Source: Prolixibacteraceae bacterium (GTDB taxonomy: Bacteria; Bacteroidota; Bacteroidia; Bacteroidales; Prolixibacteraceae). From it: a DNA stretch of 24,233 nucleotides. The stretch spans positions 1 to 24,233 of the forward strand of contig JAGODU010000055.1 of assembly GCA_017998095.1 (NCBI GenBank), read 5' to 3'. Below the pieces are notes generated by a model. That model was not told the origin of the DNA and searched no databases. It saw only the letters and a program-made list of their open reading frames with translations. Positions 8,732 through 17,043 of this stretch are shown here, in pieces (position 1 is the first letter of the stretch; the number at the start of each line of letters is the position of its first letter). A program made the translations under genes and the position numbers.

Positions 8732-8766
8732 ACCTTCATCTTAATTAATTGCTATAAAAATTCTCT

Positions 8767-9339
8767 TCATGATTTTTCTCTTTCAAGCTGCAATACTATT
8801 TGCTCAATAAGATAATGCTTGTAAACAGGATCATATCTTTCTTTTAAATCATTACCGAAAACTTTAGCTACCCCCTGCCAGAAATGAGCAGCAAAATCGC
8901 CTTTCAACTCATCAATAAGTTCATAAGATGTTTCTCCTATTTCACGATCGATAAGCAACATAAGGTATCGTCCTTCTGAAATAGTTAATTTCTTAAACTC
9001 TTTTTCATGTTTTTTGAATAACTCTTTCTCTACTTTCTTTATGTATTGTCTCTTCTTGTCCTTACTCTTTAATCCCTTATATTTTTGGTTATACTTATCC
9101 ATTTCAAAAGCAGCTTCTTTGGCAAAAGGATAAACCTTTTTTATCTTTTTTACAAGCTTGCCATATTGTTTTGGGTTCATCTTAAAACCTTTCCTTGGAT
9201 ATACATCAATCTCTTCCAATTCCCGATAGACTGTTGAATCAGAATCGGCAACTAAAGGAATAACAGGATTACCATTACTGCTGAAACAAATTGCTGATAA
9301 AACAAAAGCAACTAATATCATTTCCCTTTTAACTTTCAT
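8767..9339 (-). CDS. DUF4294 family exported protein
   Basis: A 190-residue protein with a signal peptide (MKVKREMILVAFVLSAICFS, cleavage near residue 20-24). The mature part is highly charged and Lys-rich. Features matching what I know of the Bacteroidota-restricted family DUF4294 are EIDVYPRKGF, a helical stretch YGKLVKKIKKVYPFAKEA, then GRYLMLLIDREIGETSYELI and GDFAAHFWQGVAKVFG, and a C-terminal helix rich in Tyr/Leu/Gln. The function of the family is unknown. It probably acts in the periplasm, with mainly helical structure. It is transcribed away from arcA, with 125 bp between them; I found no strong promoter there. The family call is good; no biochemical role can be given. Confidence 0.8.
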   Translation of the reverse strand: MKVKREMILVAFVLSAICFSSNGNPVIPLVADSDSTVYRELEEIDVYPRKGFKMNPKQYGKLVKKIKKVYPFAKEAAFEMDKYNQKYKGLKSKDKKRQYIKKVEKELFKKHEKEFKKLTISEGRYLMLLIDREIGETSYELIDELKGDFAAHFWQGVAKVFGNDLKERYDPVYKHYLIEQIVLQLEREKS

Positions 9340-9464
9340 CTTCTAAATTTATTTATCAGGTAATAAACAAATCCTATGCCGTTAAACGTGATAACTGTCA
9401 TTTTTAATATCTGGTTACATCAGAAAGATTTACTTAAATTTACAAAATCTAATTCAGTAAAAAT

Positions 9465-10721
9465 ATGTACAAAGTTAATGTCTGCTCTGAAATAGGTGTC
9501 CTTGAAGCTGTAATTTTACATTCACCCGGTCAGGAAGTTGAAAAGATGACCCCCGGGAATGTTGAAAGAGCTTTATATAGCGATATTTTAAATTTATCTG
9601 TTGCTAAAGAAGAGTATAAACAATTCAAGGGAATTCTTGAAAAACACTGCCATGCCTTCGAAGTCAAAAACCTCTTGTCAGATATTTTAAAAGAAAAGAA
9701 AGTTAAAGAGAAACTCCTTTCTGAAATTTGCATTAATGAAGGTGTCCCTGAATTATACGAATTTCTGTATTCTCTTGGAGAAGATGAAATTTCTCGCCAG
9801 CTGATTGAAGGTGTAGATTTAAAAAGAGATACTCTTACAAAATACCTGAGCGATGAAAGATATAGCATAAGACCTTTGCATAATTTCCTGTATACAAGAG
9901 ATGCTTCAATATCTTTATTTGATAAAGTTTTAATAGGAAAAATGGCTAGCCCCGTCAGAGACAGGGAATCAATTATTATGAATGCCATCTTTAAAAATCA
10001 TAGTTATTTCTTGTCGGAGACTATCAATCCATACGAATCTGCTAATGCTAAAGATTTGTCAGGAATAAAAATTGAAGGAGGGGATATCCTGGTTGTTAGT
10101 GATAACGTATTAGTTATAGGTACCGGATTAAGAACTTCTACTCAGGGAATAGACTTCATTTCAGGTATCATTAAAAAAGAAAAGAAAGCTCCATTTCACA
10201 TTATCGTACAGGAATTGCCCGAACAACCCGAATCATTTATTCACCTCGACATGGTTTTTACAATTCTTGATAAAGATTATTGCATGGTATATGAACCTCT
10301 TATACTTTCCCAAAACAGGTACAGAACTATTCATATTACTATTGATAATGGAAAGGTAAAATCAATTTACAATGAACCGGGATTAATAAATGCTCTAAAC
10401 AACCTTGGCTTTAATTTTAAACCAATTAAGTGCGGAGGAACCGACAACTGGAATCAAGAAAGAGAACAATGGCATAGCGGAGCCAATTTCTTTGCTTTAG
10501 CTCCCGGAGTTATTATTGGCTATGAAAGAAATGTCCATACCATGGAAGAATTAGATAAACATGGCTTTAATGTCGTCAATTCTCTTGATATCATTAATAA
10601 TAAGATTTCCTTCCCAAAGTATAAAACTGTTATTACTATTGCAGGAGCAGAACTTGCCAGAGGAGGCGGTGGTGCCCGTTGTATGAGCATGCCGGTGAAA
10701 AGAAAATTTGTAGAGTGGTAA
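9465..10721 (+). CDS. arcA: Arginine deiminase
   Basis: Hydrolyses L-arginine to citrulline and ammonia, the first step of the arginine deiminase pathway, in the cytoplasm. The 418-residue length is standard. Active-site elements of the guanidino-modifying superfamily are present: FLYTRDAS (141-148, Asp146), IEGGDILV (Glu204/Asp207 region), FIHLDMVF with His260, and the nucleophile Cys406 in ARGGGGARCMSMP. No carbamate kinase, ornithine carbamoyltransferase or arginine/ornithine antiporter gene is next to it, so it may serve arginine breakdown, pH control or ammonia supply without a complete local ADI operon. The SpoU-type RNA methyltransferase gene follows 11 bp downstream on the same strand and likely shares the transcript. 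TAAATTTA at 9435-9442 is a 7-of-8 match to the -7 promoter element. Confidence 0.93.
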   Translation: MYKVNVCSEIGVLEAVILHSPGQEVEKMTPGNVERALYSDILNLSVAKEEYKQFKGILEKHCHAFEVKNLLSDILKEKKVKEKLLSEICINEGVPELYEFLYSLGEDEISRQLIEGVDLKRDTLTKYLSDERYSIRPLHNFLYTRDASISLFDKVLIGKMASPVRDRESIIMNAIFKNHSYFLSETINPYESANAKDLSGIKIEGGDILVVSDNVLVIGTGLRTSTQGIDFISGIIKKEKKAPFHIIVQELPEQPESFIHLDMVFTILDKDYCMVYEPLILSQNRYRTIHITIDNGKVKSIYNEPGLINALNNLGFNFKPIKCGGTDNWNQEREQWHSGANFFALAPGVIIGYERNVHTMEELDKHGFNVVNSLDIINNKISFPKYKTVITIAGAELARGGGGARCMSMPVKRKFVEW

Positions 10722-10732
10722 TTTGAAATTTA

Positions 10733-11266
10733 ATGAGAAAACTTAGTAATGATGAACTTAACCGTCTGGATACAGAGGGTTTTAAAAATGCAATAAAGAA
10801 TCCTGTAGTTGTAGTACTTGACAACGTAAGAAGTTGTAATAACATTGGCTCAGTATTCAGAACATCTGATGCCCTTTTAATTGAGAAGATATTCCTTTGT
10901 GGCTATACTGCTACTCCTCCTAATAAAGATATCCATAAAACTGCCCTGGATGCTGAAAACACTGTTGAATGGAAATACTTTGAATATACTGAAGATGCAG
11001 TTGAAGAATTGAAAGCCAGCGGATATAAAGTCTATGCAGTTGAACAGGTAGAAAATAGTATAATGCTAAACAAATTCATGCCTGAAAATGATGAAAAGAT
11101 TGCCCTTGTCTTTGGAAATGAAGTAAAAGGTGTAAGCCAAATTGTCATTGACAATTGCCATGGAGTTATTGAAATTCCTCAATACGGAACCAAACACTCT
11201 TTTAACATATCTGTCAGTGCAGGAATTGTTTTATGGGATATTGTCAATAAACTTAATCAGGATTAA
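10733..11266 (+). CDS. SpoU/TrmH family RNA 2'-O-methyltransferase
   Basis: A 177-residue SPOUT-fold, SAM-dependent ribose methyltransferase acting on tRNA or rRNA. All three SPOU motifs are visible: motif 1, LDNVRSCNNIGSVFRTSDA (residues 29-47, with Asn and the catalytic Arg43); motif 2, ALVFGNEVKGV (about 124-134); and motif 3, IEIPQYGTKHSFNISVSAGI (146-165) with the knot-forming Asn. It lacks the L30e-like N-terminal domain of larger RlmB-type enzymes, so it is a minimal catalytic form; which RNA position it modifies cannot be told. It follows arcA by 11 bp. Its stop codon overlaps that of the Crp-type gene on the other strand: TTAA at 11263-11266 serves both. Confidence 0.9.
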   Translation: MRKLSNDELNRLDTEGFKNAIKNPVVVVLDNVRSCNNIGSVFRTSDALLIEKIFLCGYTATPPNKDIHKTALDAENTVEWKYFEYTEDAVEELKASGYKVYAVEQVENSIMLNKFMPENDEKIALVFGNEVKGVSQIVIDNCHGVIEIPQYGTKHSFNISVSAGIVLWDIVNKLNQD

Positions 11267-11964
11267 ACACTGGCCATCCTTCTTAATGTAGCAACATCTT
11301 TAAACTTAATTCTTCGCCCTTTAAGTTCGATTAGCCCATCCTGTTTGAACTCAGACAATAAACGTATAACTGACTCTGTAGCTGTACCTACCATATTTGC
11401 CAATTCCTCCCTTGTAAGAGAAATCTGTAGCAAATTATTATCATCTACATCAAAGTTATCTTTCAACAATAATAATACTTCAGCCAGTCGTTCCCTAACT
11501 GTCTTTTGCGCAATATCAGTTATATAATCGTTTGCTTCTCTAAGTTCACGACAAAGAATCTGTATCATCCAATGAGAAAACTTCCAGTTATTTTGAAGAA
11601 GAAATAAAAGTGTCTGATATGGAATATGACATAAAACGGCATCATCAATAACCTTTGCAGTAGTACATGCCAACTCCTGACTTAAAAGAGATCGAAATGC
11701 AACAATATCACCTTTCTTTACAAACCTTATTATTTGTTCCTTTCCGTCTATTCCGGTCTTGTATATCTTTAAAATTCCTCTTGTTATACAATAGAATCCG
11801 GTTAACCGGCTCCCTTCTCTGTAAACAACACTTCCTTTTTTATAGATCTGACAAGCCTTATCATAATTAAGCTTTTGGATTTCTGCATCAGTGAGATGCT
11901 TAAAAAACTTGAAATCAGATAGGTTAGTCTCTTCAGGTGTCAGATTACTTGATGAATTTCTCAT
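11263..11964 (-). CDS. Crp/Fnr family transcriptional regulator
   Basis: A 233-residue regulator with an N-terminal cyclic-nucleotide-binding-like beta-barrel (about residues 20-130, including KKGSVVYREGSRLTGFYCITRGILKIY), a long dimer helix (about 133-165) and a C-terminal winged helix (LTREELANMVGTATESVIRLLSEFKQDG, about 183-210). The phosphate-binding cassette that holds cAMP in Crp is not conserved (FRSLLSQELACTTAK), and the N-terminal cysteine cluster of Fnr is absent; its five cysteines are scattered. The effector is therefore unknown; a role in anaerobic, nitrosative or redox control would be typical. It is divergent from the OsmC-family gene (162-bp spacer), a likely target. Weak -7-like elements occur in the spacer, but no convincing Fnr/Crp palindrome. 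Confidence 0.9.
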   Translation of the reverse strand: MRNSSSNLTPEETNLSDFKFFKHLTDAEIQKLNYDKACQIYKKGSVVYREGSRLTGFYCITRGILKIYKTGIDGKEQIIRFVKKGDIVAFRSLLSQELACTTAKVIDDAVLCHIPYQTLLFLLQNNWKFSHWMIQILCRELREANDYITDIAQKTVRERLAEVLLLLKDNFDVDDNNLLQISLTREELANMVGTATESVIRLLSEFKQDGLIELKGRRIKFKDVATLRRMASV

Positions 11965-12126
11965 AACATTTATCGCTAGAAAGAATTAATCAATCATTTT
12001 GTAGTGTAAATATAATTAAACTTAAAATTGAAAAAAATAAATTGCATAATTCGATTTATAATTCTTCAATAAACTATTTACAATTACAATTTGTTTATTT
12101 GAGATACAATTAAAAACAGAAATTAT

Positions 12127-12540
12127 ATGTCAGACAAGATTTCAATAAACTGGAAAGAAAATATGGCTTTTGAAGCCGATGCCGATAACCACAAATATAT
12201 GATTGATGCATCAGTCGAAGGAGGAGGCAGTGATTTGGGGATGAGGCCTAAGAAGCTAATGCTGATAGCTCTTGCCGGTTGCTCAGGTATGGATGTTATT
12301 TCAATTTTAAAGAAGATGAAAATAGAGCCTGCTTCTTTCGATGTAAAAGTTGAAGGAGAGCTAACAGAAGAACATCCAAAACATTATATTTCAATGCACA
12401 TAATATATGAATTTTCCGGTGATAATCTTCCCCTGGAAAAGCTTCAACGGGCAGTTGAATTATCAGAAGAAAGATATTGCGGCGTATGGGCTGTCTATAA
12501 AAAGATAATGCCTGTAACCTGGGAAATAGTGATTTTATAA
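12127..12540 (+). CDS. OsmC/Ohr family protein (YhfA-like)
   Basis: A 137-residue protein of the OsmC fold, whose better-known members reduce organic hydroperoxides with paired cysteines. The two cysteines stand in family positions: Cys52 in LAGCSGMDVISILKKM and Cys118 in EERYCGVWAV. The MRPKKLMLIALAGCSGMD stretch is typical of the YhfA-like branch, whose physiological substrate is not firmly known. There is no signal peptide, so it is cytoplasmic. The ATG at 12127 is preceded by an A-rich leader. It is divergent from the Crp/Fnr-type regulator and converges, 25 bp apart, on the T9SS repeat protein. Regulation by the neighbour is an inference from gene order only. Confidence 0.88.
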   Translation: MSDKISINWKENMAFEADADNHKYMIDASVEGGGSDLGMRPKKLMLIALAGCSGMDVISILKKMKIEPASFDVKVEGELTEEHPKHYISMHIIYEFSGDNLPLEKLQRAVELSEERYCGVWAVYKKIMPVTWEIVIL

Positions 12541-12565
12541 ATGCTTTATTCTGTTATATTTTTTA

Positions 12566-14164
12566 TTAATCTCTCTTTATTATTTTTATTATTTTGGTAT
12601 AAACATCGTTTGTGAATTGGAGGAAGTAAACTCCCTCTGTTATTTCATTAAGATCGATTGAACGAATCCTTTCATCTTGTGTGAAATTATACAAAACACT
12701 TCCGTTAATATCGAATACTTTTATTTGGAACTTTTCATTTTCAGGAATTTCAATATTTAAAATACCTCCATTAACCGGATTTGGATATGTTTTAATCAAA
12801 TTGATATCTTTATCTGACATTGGTTTATCAGTACCTAATGAATTAATCCTGATTTTTTCTATCCAGATTACTATTTTATTTACAGAATCTTTATCATCAA
12901 TTGAATATCCAAGAATCAAATATCCTGAATCAGTAGTTTGTGTTATTGATTTGAAGCGATCACTTTTCTCTGATCCAAAAGTTTTTTCCCATTCGATAAT
13001 TCCTTCACTATTAACTTTTACTATCCAAACATCATCGAGACCTTTATTTCCGGAATGAATATCCCCATCGGAAGAAGAAGTTGTTCCTGCAAGAATATAA
13101 CCTCCATCTGCATCTTGATAAAGATAATCTAGAAAATCTGACTTAGTTCCACCGAATATTTTCTCCCATTGTACTTTACCTGTAGAATCAGTTTTTTCAA
13201 CTTTAATGTCAAATTCAGAAATTGTATTTTTTATATAACTTCCCAAAAGAAATCCACTATCATCAGTTTTGAGTGAATTGTCGTAACTAATAGGAGCAAT
13301 AGATTCTATTTTACTTAGTACATTTCCATTATTATCAATACTATAAACCCATTGATAACCATACGGAATTTCATCAGCCTGAAATTCGCCATCATTTATG
13401 GCAATACAACTAAAATTGTATCCACCGTCTGATGATAAAGAAATTGAATTTAAAGACTCATCTCCTGATCCCCCATATTTTCGTTCCCACAAAATATTCC
13501 CAAGAGAATCAATTTTCACAAGCCAGATATCAACATCTTTATTCTCTTCAGGTGAGCCAGCAGAATATCCTGCATTTCCTGCCAAAATATATCCTCCATC
13601 AGGTGTTCGTAAAAATCCTGAAATTTGTTCATCTTCATATCCTCCGTAGAATTTTGACCAAATAATATATCCACGACTATCTACTTCAACAATCCAGAAA
13701 TCATACCTGTTATAATAACCAGTGTTCATTTTCGGAGAAAGTGAGTGCCCTCCAAATACAAATCCACCACTTGGAGTTTCAAATATTGAATATATTATAT
13801 CTGATAATTCTCGTCCGTACGTTTTCTCCCATTCAGTATTTCCTAAACTATCTGTCTTAATTAAAAAGACATCTCCCCATGATCGCCATTCCATCATAGA
13901 AGAAAGAGTCCAATAGGTGTAACCACTTATCAAAAAACCTTTATCGCTCGTTTGTTGAACTTTTGAATATACACGATAATCCTTTCCTCCAGGATATTTA
14001 TAGTATTCAAAAATAACCCCGCGGTCAATGGTTGAAATAATCGAATTAATCTGTTGAGATGTATTATGTCCAATTGTTTTATTCCATTCTGAATATACCT
14101 TCAATTCTTGAGAAAAGCTATTTAGAGAAAGTAAGAAAAACAATATAGTGAATAGTTTTTTCAT
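12566..14164 (-). CDS. Secreted repeat protein with type IX secretion sorting domain
   Basis: A 532-residue exported protein. Signal peptide MKKLFTILFFLLSLNSFSQ is cleaved near residue 19. Residues 40-430 hold at least seven copies of a motif like TxDGGYILAG (near 71, 129, 187, 244, 300, 351 and 410), alternating with 'W-VK-DS-GN--WEK-YGG' segments. This suggests a seven- or eight-bladed beta-propeller. The C-terminus (about 458-532) is a type A T9SS sorting domain: TYPNPVNGG, IKVFDINGSVLY, EGVYFLQF and a basic end. It is thus expected to cross the outer membrane by the T9SS and be released or anchored on the surface. No catalytic motif is visible; binding or adhesion is plausible. An A/T-rich 290-bp gap separates it from pheS upstream. 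Confidence 0.88.
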   Translation of the reverse strand: MKKLFTILFFLLSLNSFSQELKVYSEWNKTIGHNTSQQINSIISTIDRGVIFEYYKYPGGKDYRVYSKVQQTSDKGFLISGYTYWTLSSMMEWRSWGDVFLIKTDSLGNTEWEKTYGRELSDIIYSIFETPSGGFVFGGHSLSPKMNTGYYNRYDFWIVEVDSRGYIIWSKFYGGYEDEQISGFLRTPDGGYILAGNAGYSAGSPEENKDVDIWLVKIDSLGNILWERKYGGSGDESLNSISLSSDGGYNFSCIAINDGEFQADEIPYGYQWVYSIDNNGNVLSKIESIAPISYDNSLKTDDSGFLLGSYIKNTISEFDIKVEKTDSTGKVQWEKIFGGTKSDFLDYLYQDADGGYILAGTTSSSDGDIHSGNKGLDDVWIVKVNSEGIIEWEKTFGSEKSDRFKSITQTTDSGYLILGYSIDDKDSVNKIVIWIEKIRINSLGTDKPMSDKDINLIKTYPNPVNGGILNIEIPENEKFQIKVFDINGSVLYNFTQDERIRSIDLNEITEGVYFLQFTNDVYTKIIKIIKRD

Positions 14165-14454
14165 GAAAGTTTTAAAATGCTAACTATAAAATTATCATAA
14201 ATATTTTAAAAAACTATTTTTCAGTATTTAAAGTCAATCCGTAAAATAAAAATATTTATAATTCAATGCTCCTCAAGTACAAGAGCTAATGACTTTAATA
14301 TTAGCACCTCTTTAATTTCTACCTATATTGAAACAAGTGAAAGGAAAGTGAAATAGATCTAAAAAGAAGATGACAGAAATAAATACACACCTTTATCCGG
14401 GAATAATATCCGGATATGATAAAATGTCTTTAATAATTATTTTAGGAAATTTCC
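14165..14454. other. 290-bp intergenic stretch with one hairpin, no gene
   Basis: Between the end of pheS and the start of the T9SS protein gene, both minus. At 14394-14416, TATCCGG and CCGGATA form a 7-bp stem with a 9-base loop; no T-run follows on either strand, so it is not a classical terminator, though it may stabilise the pheS mRNA end. AGGAAATTTCCT (14444-14455) is a perfect palindrome touching the pheS stop. TAATTTTA (minus, 14187-14194) is a 7-of-8 match to the -7 element and may be the promoter of the T9SS gene. A 33-codon plus-strand frame (14370-14471) is most likely chance. Confidence 0.4.
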
Positions 14455-15474
14455 TTAATATGCAGCCTTGAACTGGTTCAGGAACCTTACATCATTTTCA
14501 AAGAAAAGACGTAAATCCTTAACTCCGTATTTCAGCATAGCTATCCTCTCTATCCCCATACCGAATGCAAAACCTGTATATTTCTTGCTGTCGATGTTAC
14601 ATGAATCCAGAACGTTAGGATCTACCATCCCGCATCCCATGATTTCAAGCCATCCTGTATGCTTGCATACATTACAACCTTTACCTCCGCAAATTGAGCA
14701 GCTTACATCCATTTCTGCAGATGGTTCTGTAAAAGGAAAATATGAAGGACGAAGACGAATTTCTGTCTTTTCACCAAAGAATTCCCTTGCAAAGAATAAC
14801 AATGTTTGTTTAAGGTCTGCAAATGATACATTTTCATCTACATACAAGCCTTCAATCTGATGGAAAATGCAATGCGCCCTGTATGAAATAGCTTCATTTC
14901 TGAAAACCCTGCCCGGAAAAATAGCCCTGATGGGAGGTTGTGTTTTTTCCATAACCCTCACCTGTACACTTGAAGTATGTGTTCTTAATAATACATCAGG
15001 ATCCTTTTCAATAAAGAAAGTATCCTGCATATCACGTGCCGGATGCTCTGTTGGAAAATTCAATGCTGAGAATACATGCCAGTCATCTTCAATTTCTGGA
15101 CCTTCTGATACAATAAATCCAAGACGATTGAAAATGCTGATTATCTCATTCCTTACTATAGAAAGCGGATGTCGGGCTCCTAATGAAATTGAATCACCTG
15201 GAAGTGTAAGGTCAAGACCCTCAGCACCTGAACGCTTTGATTCAAAAGCTTCTTTTAATTCATTTATTTTGTCAGTTGCAAAAATCTTTAATTCATTTAT
15301 TGCAGCACCTACACTTTTCTTCTGATCAACCGGTACACTTTTAAACTCATCAAACAAAACAGATATAAGTCCCTTTTTACTTAAATATTTAATTCTGAGT
15401 CCTTCTGCCTCTTCTTTGTTAGAAGCAGTTATCCCCTCTATCTCATTCTTCAGTGCATTGATTTTATCCAACAT
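14455..15474 (-). CDS. pheS: Phenylalanine-tRNA ligase alpha subunit
   Basis: Catalytic subunit of the (alpha-beta)2 class IIc synthetase that charges tRNA-Phe; cytoplasmic and essential. The 339-residue length is standard. The N-terminal coiled coil (about 1-85) binds the tRNA elbow. Class II motif 2 is FPGRVFRNEAISYRAHCIFHQIEGL (about 186-210), and motif 3 is GFAFGMGIERIAML (about 291-304). A four-cysteine knuckle, C259-x2-C262-x4-C267-x2-C270, is followed by GWLEIMGCGMV, as in many bacterial PheS proteins. The beta subunit gene pheT is not adjacent, which is common in this phylum. An exact -7 promoter element lies at 15502-15509, giving a leader of about 20 bases. No phenylalanine attenuator is visible in the upstream 115 bp. 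Confidence 0.96.
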   Translation of the reverse strand: MLDKINALKNEIEGITASNKEEAEGLRIKYLSKKGLISVLFDEFKSVPVDQKKSVGAAINELKIFATDKINELKEAFESKRSGAEGLDLTLPGDSISLGARHPLSIVRNEIISIFNRLGFIVSEGPEIEDDWHVFSALNFPTEHPARDMQDTFFIEKDPDVLLRTHTSSVQVRVMEKTQPPIRAIFPGRVFRNEAISYRAHCIFHQIEGLYVDENVSFADLKQTLLFFAREFFGEKTEIRLRPSYFPFTEPSAEMDVSCSICGGKGCNVCKHTGWLEIMGCGMVDPNVLDSCNIDSKKYTGFAFGMGIERIAMLKYGVKDLRLFFENDVRFLNQFKAAY

Positions 15475-15501
15475 CTTAAAGCTGTTTTAAAAGTGAAGCT
15501 G

Positions 15502-15509
15502 CAAATTTA
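15502..15509 (-). promoter_or_regulatory. -7 promoter element for pheS
   Basis: The minus strand reads TAAATTTG, an exact TAnnTTTG match 28 bases before the pheS ATG, with a T-rich tract (TTTTT) where the -33 element should lie. Confidence 0.5.
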
Positions 15510-15589
15510 AAAGAAATTGCGAATCATAAAAAGTATGTTGATTTTTAATTATTTTCGGTTCCAATAATTAACGATTAATTCCTTTTATA

Positions 15590-16291
15590 ATGAAATTCAA
15601 ATTATTAATCCTTTTTATAATTCTGTCCCTCCAAAGTTTTTCTCAGGATACTGCTGTAAAATTTCATGCAATCAATCATGCATCTTTCGTTATAGAATCG
15701 GGAGATTTAACTATATGGGTTGATCCTGTAGGTAATCCTGCAAATTATAAAGACTACCCTGACCCTGATCTTATTTTAATTACCCATGGACATCAGGATC
15801 ATTATAATAAGAATATATTAGAACCTTTTAAGGAATCCGTAACAACTATAATTGCACCAAAGAGTGTAATAGACCTTCTAGGCTTTGGTGTAATAATGAA
15901 TAACGGAAATTTCAAGGCCTTTTCTCCTAATCTTGAAATACATGCTATTCCAATGTATAATCTTACAAAAAGCCGGCTTCAGTTTCATTCAAAAGGTGAT
16001 GGCAACGGCTATGTACTTACTCTCAATGATACGCGAATTTACATTTCCGGTGACACTGAAGATATCCCTGAAATGCTTGCTTTGAAAGACATTGACCATG
16101 CTTTTATTTGTATGAATCTCCCTTTTACGATGAGTTATGAGCAAGCAGCAAATGCTGTTTTAAAGTTCAAACCAAAAAATGTATTTCCTTATCATTACCG
16201 GGGAGAAGGCAGTGCTGACAATATAGAAAAGTTCAAACAGTTAGTTTCAGCTGACCCTGATGTAAAAGTTATTATGCTTGATTGGTATTAA
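15590..16291 (+). CDS. Exported metallo-beta-lactamase-fold hydrolase, UlaG-like
   Basis: A 233-residue protein with signal peptide MKFKLLILFIILSLQSFSQ (cut after about residue 19), so periplasmic or secreted. The mature part is an MBL fold of the UlaG/YtnP-like branch: FHAINHASFVIE, LTIWVDPVGNP, then the metal motif THGHQDH (residues 65-71), AIPMYN, YISGDTED (bridging aspartate), and a closing PYHYRGEG histidine. The metal site looks intact. UlaG itself is a cytoplasmic L-ascorbate-6-phosphate lactonase; an exported relative must act on another substrate, possibly a lactone or phosphodiester. It stands alone, divergent from pheS, with a 302-bp non-coding stretch downstream. Confidence 0.87.
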   Translation: MKFKLLILFIILSLQSFSQDTAVKFHAINHASFVIESGDLTIWVDPVGNPANYKDYPDPDLILITHGHQDHYNKNILEPFKESVTTIIAPKSVIDLLGFGVIMNNGNFKAFSPNLEIHAIPMYNLTKSRLQFHSKGDGNGYVLTLNDTRIYISGDTEDIPEMLALKDIDHAFICMNLPFTMSYEQAANAVLKFKPKNVFPYHYRGEGSADNIEKFKQLVSADPDVKVIMLDWY

Positions 16292-16593
16292 TTTTCTTTC
16301 ACATAAATAATTTTGCAATACTTAATTAAATTTCATAATGGTATTTCTTTATCGGAAAATGTCGTACCCTTTAAAAAACTATGTACAATTTTTAAGGTAG
16401 AAAACTACCAATTTGAGAAGAGACCACATCCATACCAAGTTCTTACCAAGTTCTTACCAAGTTCTACCAAATGACCAAAAAAAAAGTACGGATTTGTGAT
16501 TTGCTTAGAATTAAGTACGATTTAAGCAAGTATGGAACAATACTAAAATAGTTGTCTTTGAAAACTTGGAATTTTTCTCAAACTACGGTACCA
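16292..16593. other. 302-bp non-coding stretch with hairpins and tandem repeats
   Basis: Lies between the ends of two convergent genes. It holds, in order: a hairpin GGTAG-AAAA-CTACC (16396-16409); tandem 11-bp repeats (16433-16470); an A9 run; a near-repeat of AAGTACG (from about 16484 and 16513); a 7-bp stem TTGCTTA/TAAGCAA (16501-16507 with 16523-16529); and a 5-bp stem AGTAT/ATACT (16529-16533 with 16540-16544). No plausible reading frame is present. It could be a structured 3' region, a small RNA locus or a decayed mobile fragment; the sequence does not decide. Confidence 0.4.
16433..16470. repeat. Tandem 11-bp repeats, TACCAAGTTCT
   Basis: TACCAAGTTCT occurs at 16433-16443 and 16444-16454; a third unit from 16455 is shortened by one base, and a partial TACCAA follows at 16465-16470. 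A further TACCAA lies upstream at 16406-16411. The unit length equals about one helical turn, so copies face the same side of the DNA. Iteron-like protein binding or slipped-strand expansion are both possible. Confidence 0.7.
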
Positions 16594-17028
16594 CTAATCC
16601 AGTATTTCCGTTAATATTTCAGCAGATGATCTTACAAGATCCACGCAGATATTTTGATGAAGATTTAATTCAGTAATTTTAGCTTTCTCTTCAGGAATTG
16701 CCATATTATATCCAAGTAAATCTTTACAGTCAAGGTGATTGTATTTCTTTATAAATAACCTGTTATACTCCTGAACTTTTAATGCAGCAATGTTTTTTTG
16801 TTCACCTGAATCATTTGATTTAGTTGCAGCCCATAATCCTATTGCGGTATAAGCTCCAGTGCATGCCCCGCAAGCTCTTCCTTCACGTCCAATGCCTCCT
16901 CCGTAGCCAAGGCCAAGATTAAAACAAAGGTCTTCAGATACTCCAAAATCCGGTCCAAATACAGCAAGTACAGATTGATTACAATTCATTGTTTTAAAGT
17001 TAACTGCAGCTTTTTCTGATTTTTTCAT
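16594..17028 (-). CDS. C_GCAxxG_C_C family cysteine protein
   Basis: A 144-residue cytoplasmic protein matching the C_GCAxxG_C_C family, small proteins of unknown function with conserved cysteines, thought to be redox-active or metal-binding. Visible are N-C16-NQSVLAVF (family NC-q-v), LGLGYGGGIGREGRAC53GAC56TGAYTAIGL (the core motif), C101 in LDCKDLLG and C128 in NICVDLV. All diagnostic cysteines are present; C35 is an extra one. Last gene of the minus-strand operon, 15 bp after the lipoprotein cyclophilin gene. Co-transcription with a molybdopterin oxidoreductase suggests electron transfer or cofactor handling, but this is inference. Confidence 0.85.
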   Translation of the reverse strand: MKKSEKAAVNFKTMNCNQSVLAVFGPDFGVSEDLCFNLGLGYGGGIGREGRACGACTGAYTAIGLWAATKSNDSGEQKNIAALKVQEYNRLFIKKYNHLDCKDLLGYNMAIPEEKAKITELNLHQNICVDLVRSSAEILTEILD

Positions 17029-17043
17029 GTATATTTTGTTTTA

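Noticed and set aside
11263..11266. Overlap of the RNA methyltransferase and regulator genes as a possible frameshift
   Set aside because: It is a palindromic TTAA giving both convergent stop codons; both proteins end normally.
11965..12126. Fnr or Crp operator between the regulator and the OsmC-family gene
   Set aside because: No TTGATnnnnATCAA or TGTGAn6TCACA-like palindrome; the region is simply A/T-rich.
14394..14416. Hairpin as a pheS terminator
   Set aside because: The stem is good, but no T-run follows on either strand.
14370..14471. 33-codon plus-strand reading frame beginning MTEINTHLYPG
   Set aside because: No promoter, overlaps the pheS end on the other strand, and its composition gives no recognisable topology; expected by chance in A/T-rich DNA.
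16433..16470. Possible CRISPR array
   Set aside because: Units are 11 bp and contiguous, with no spacers and no cas genes.
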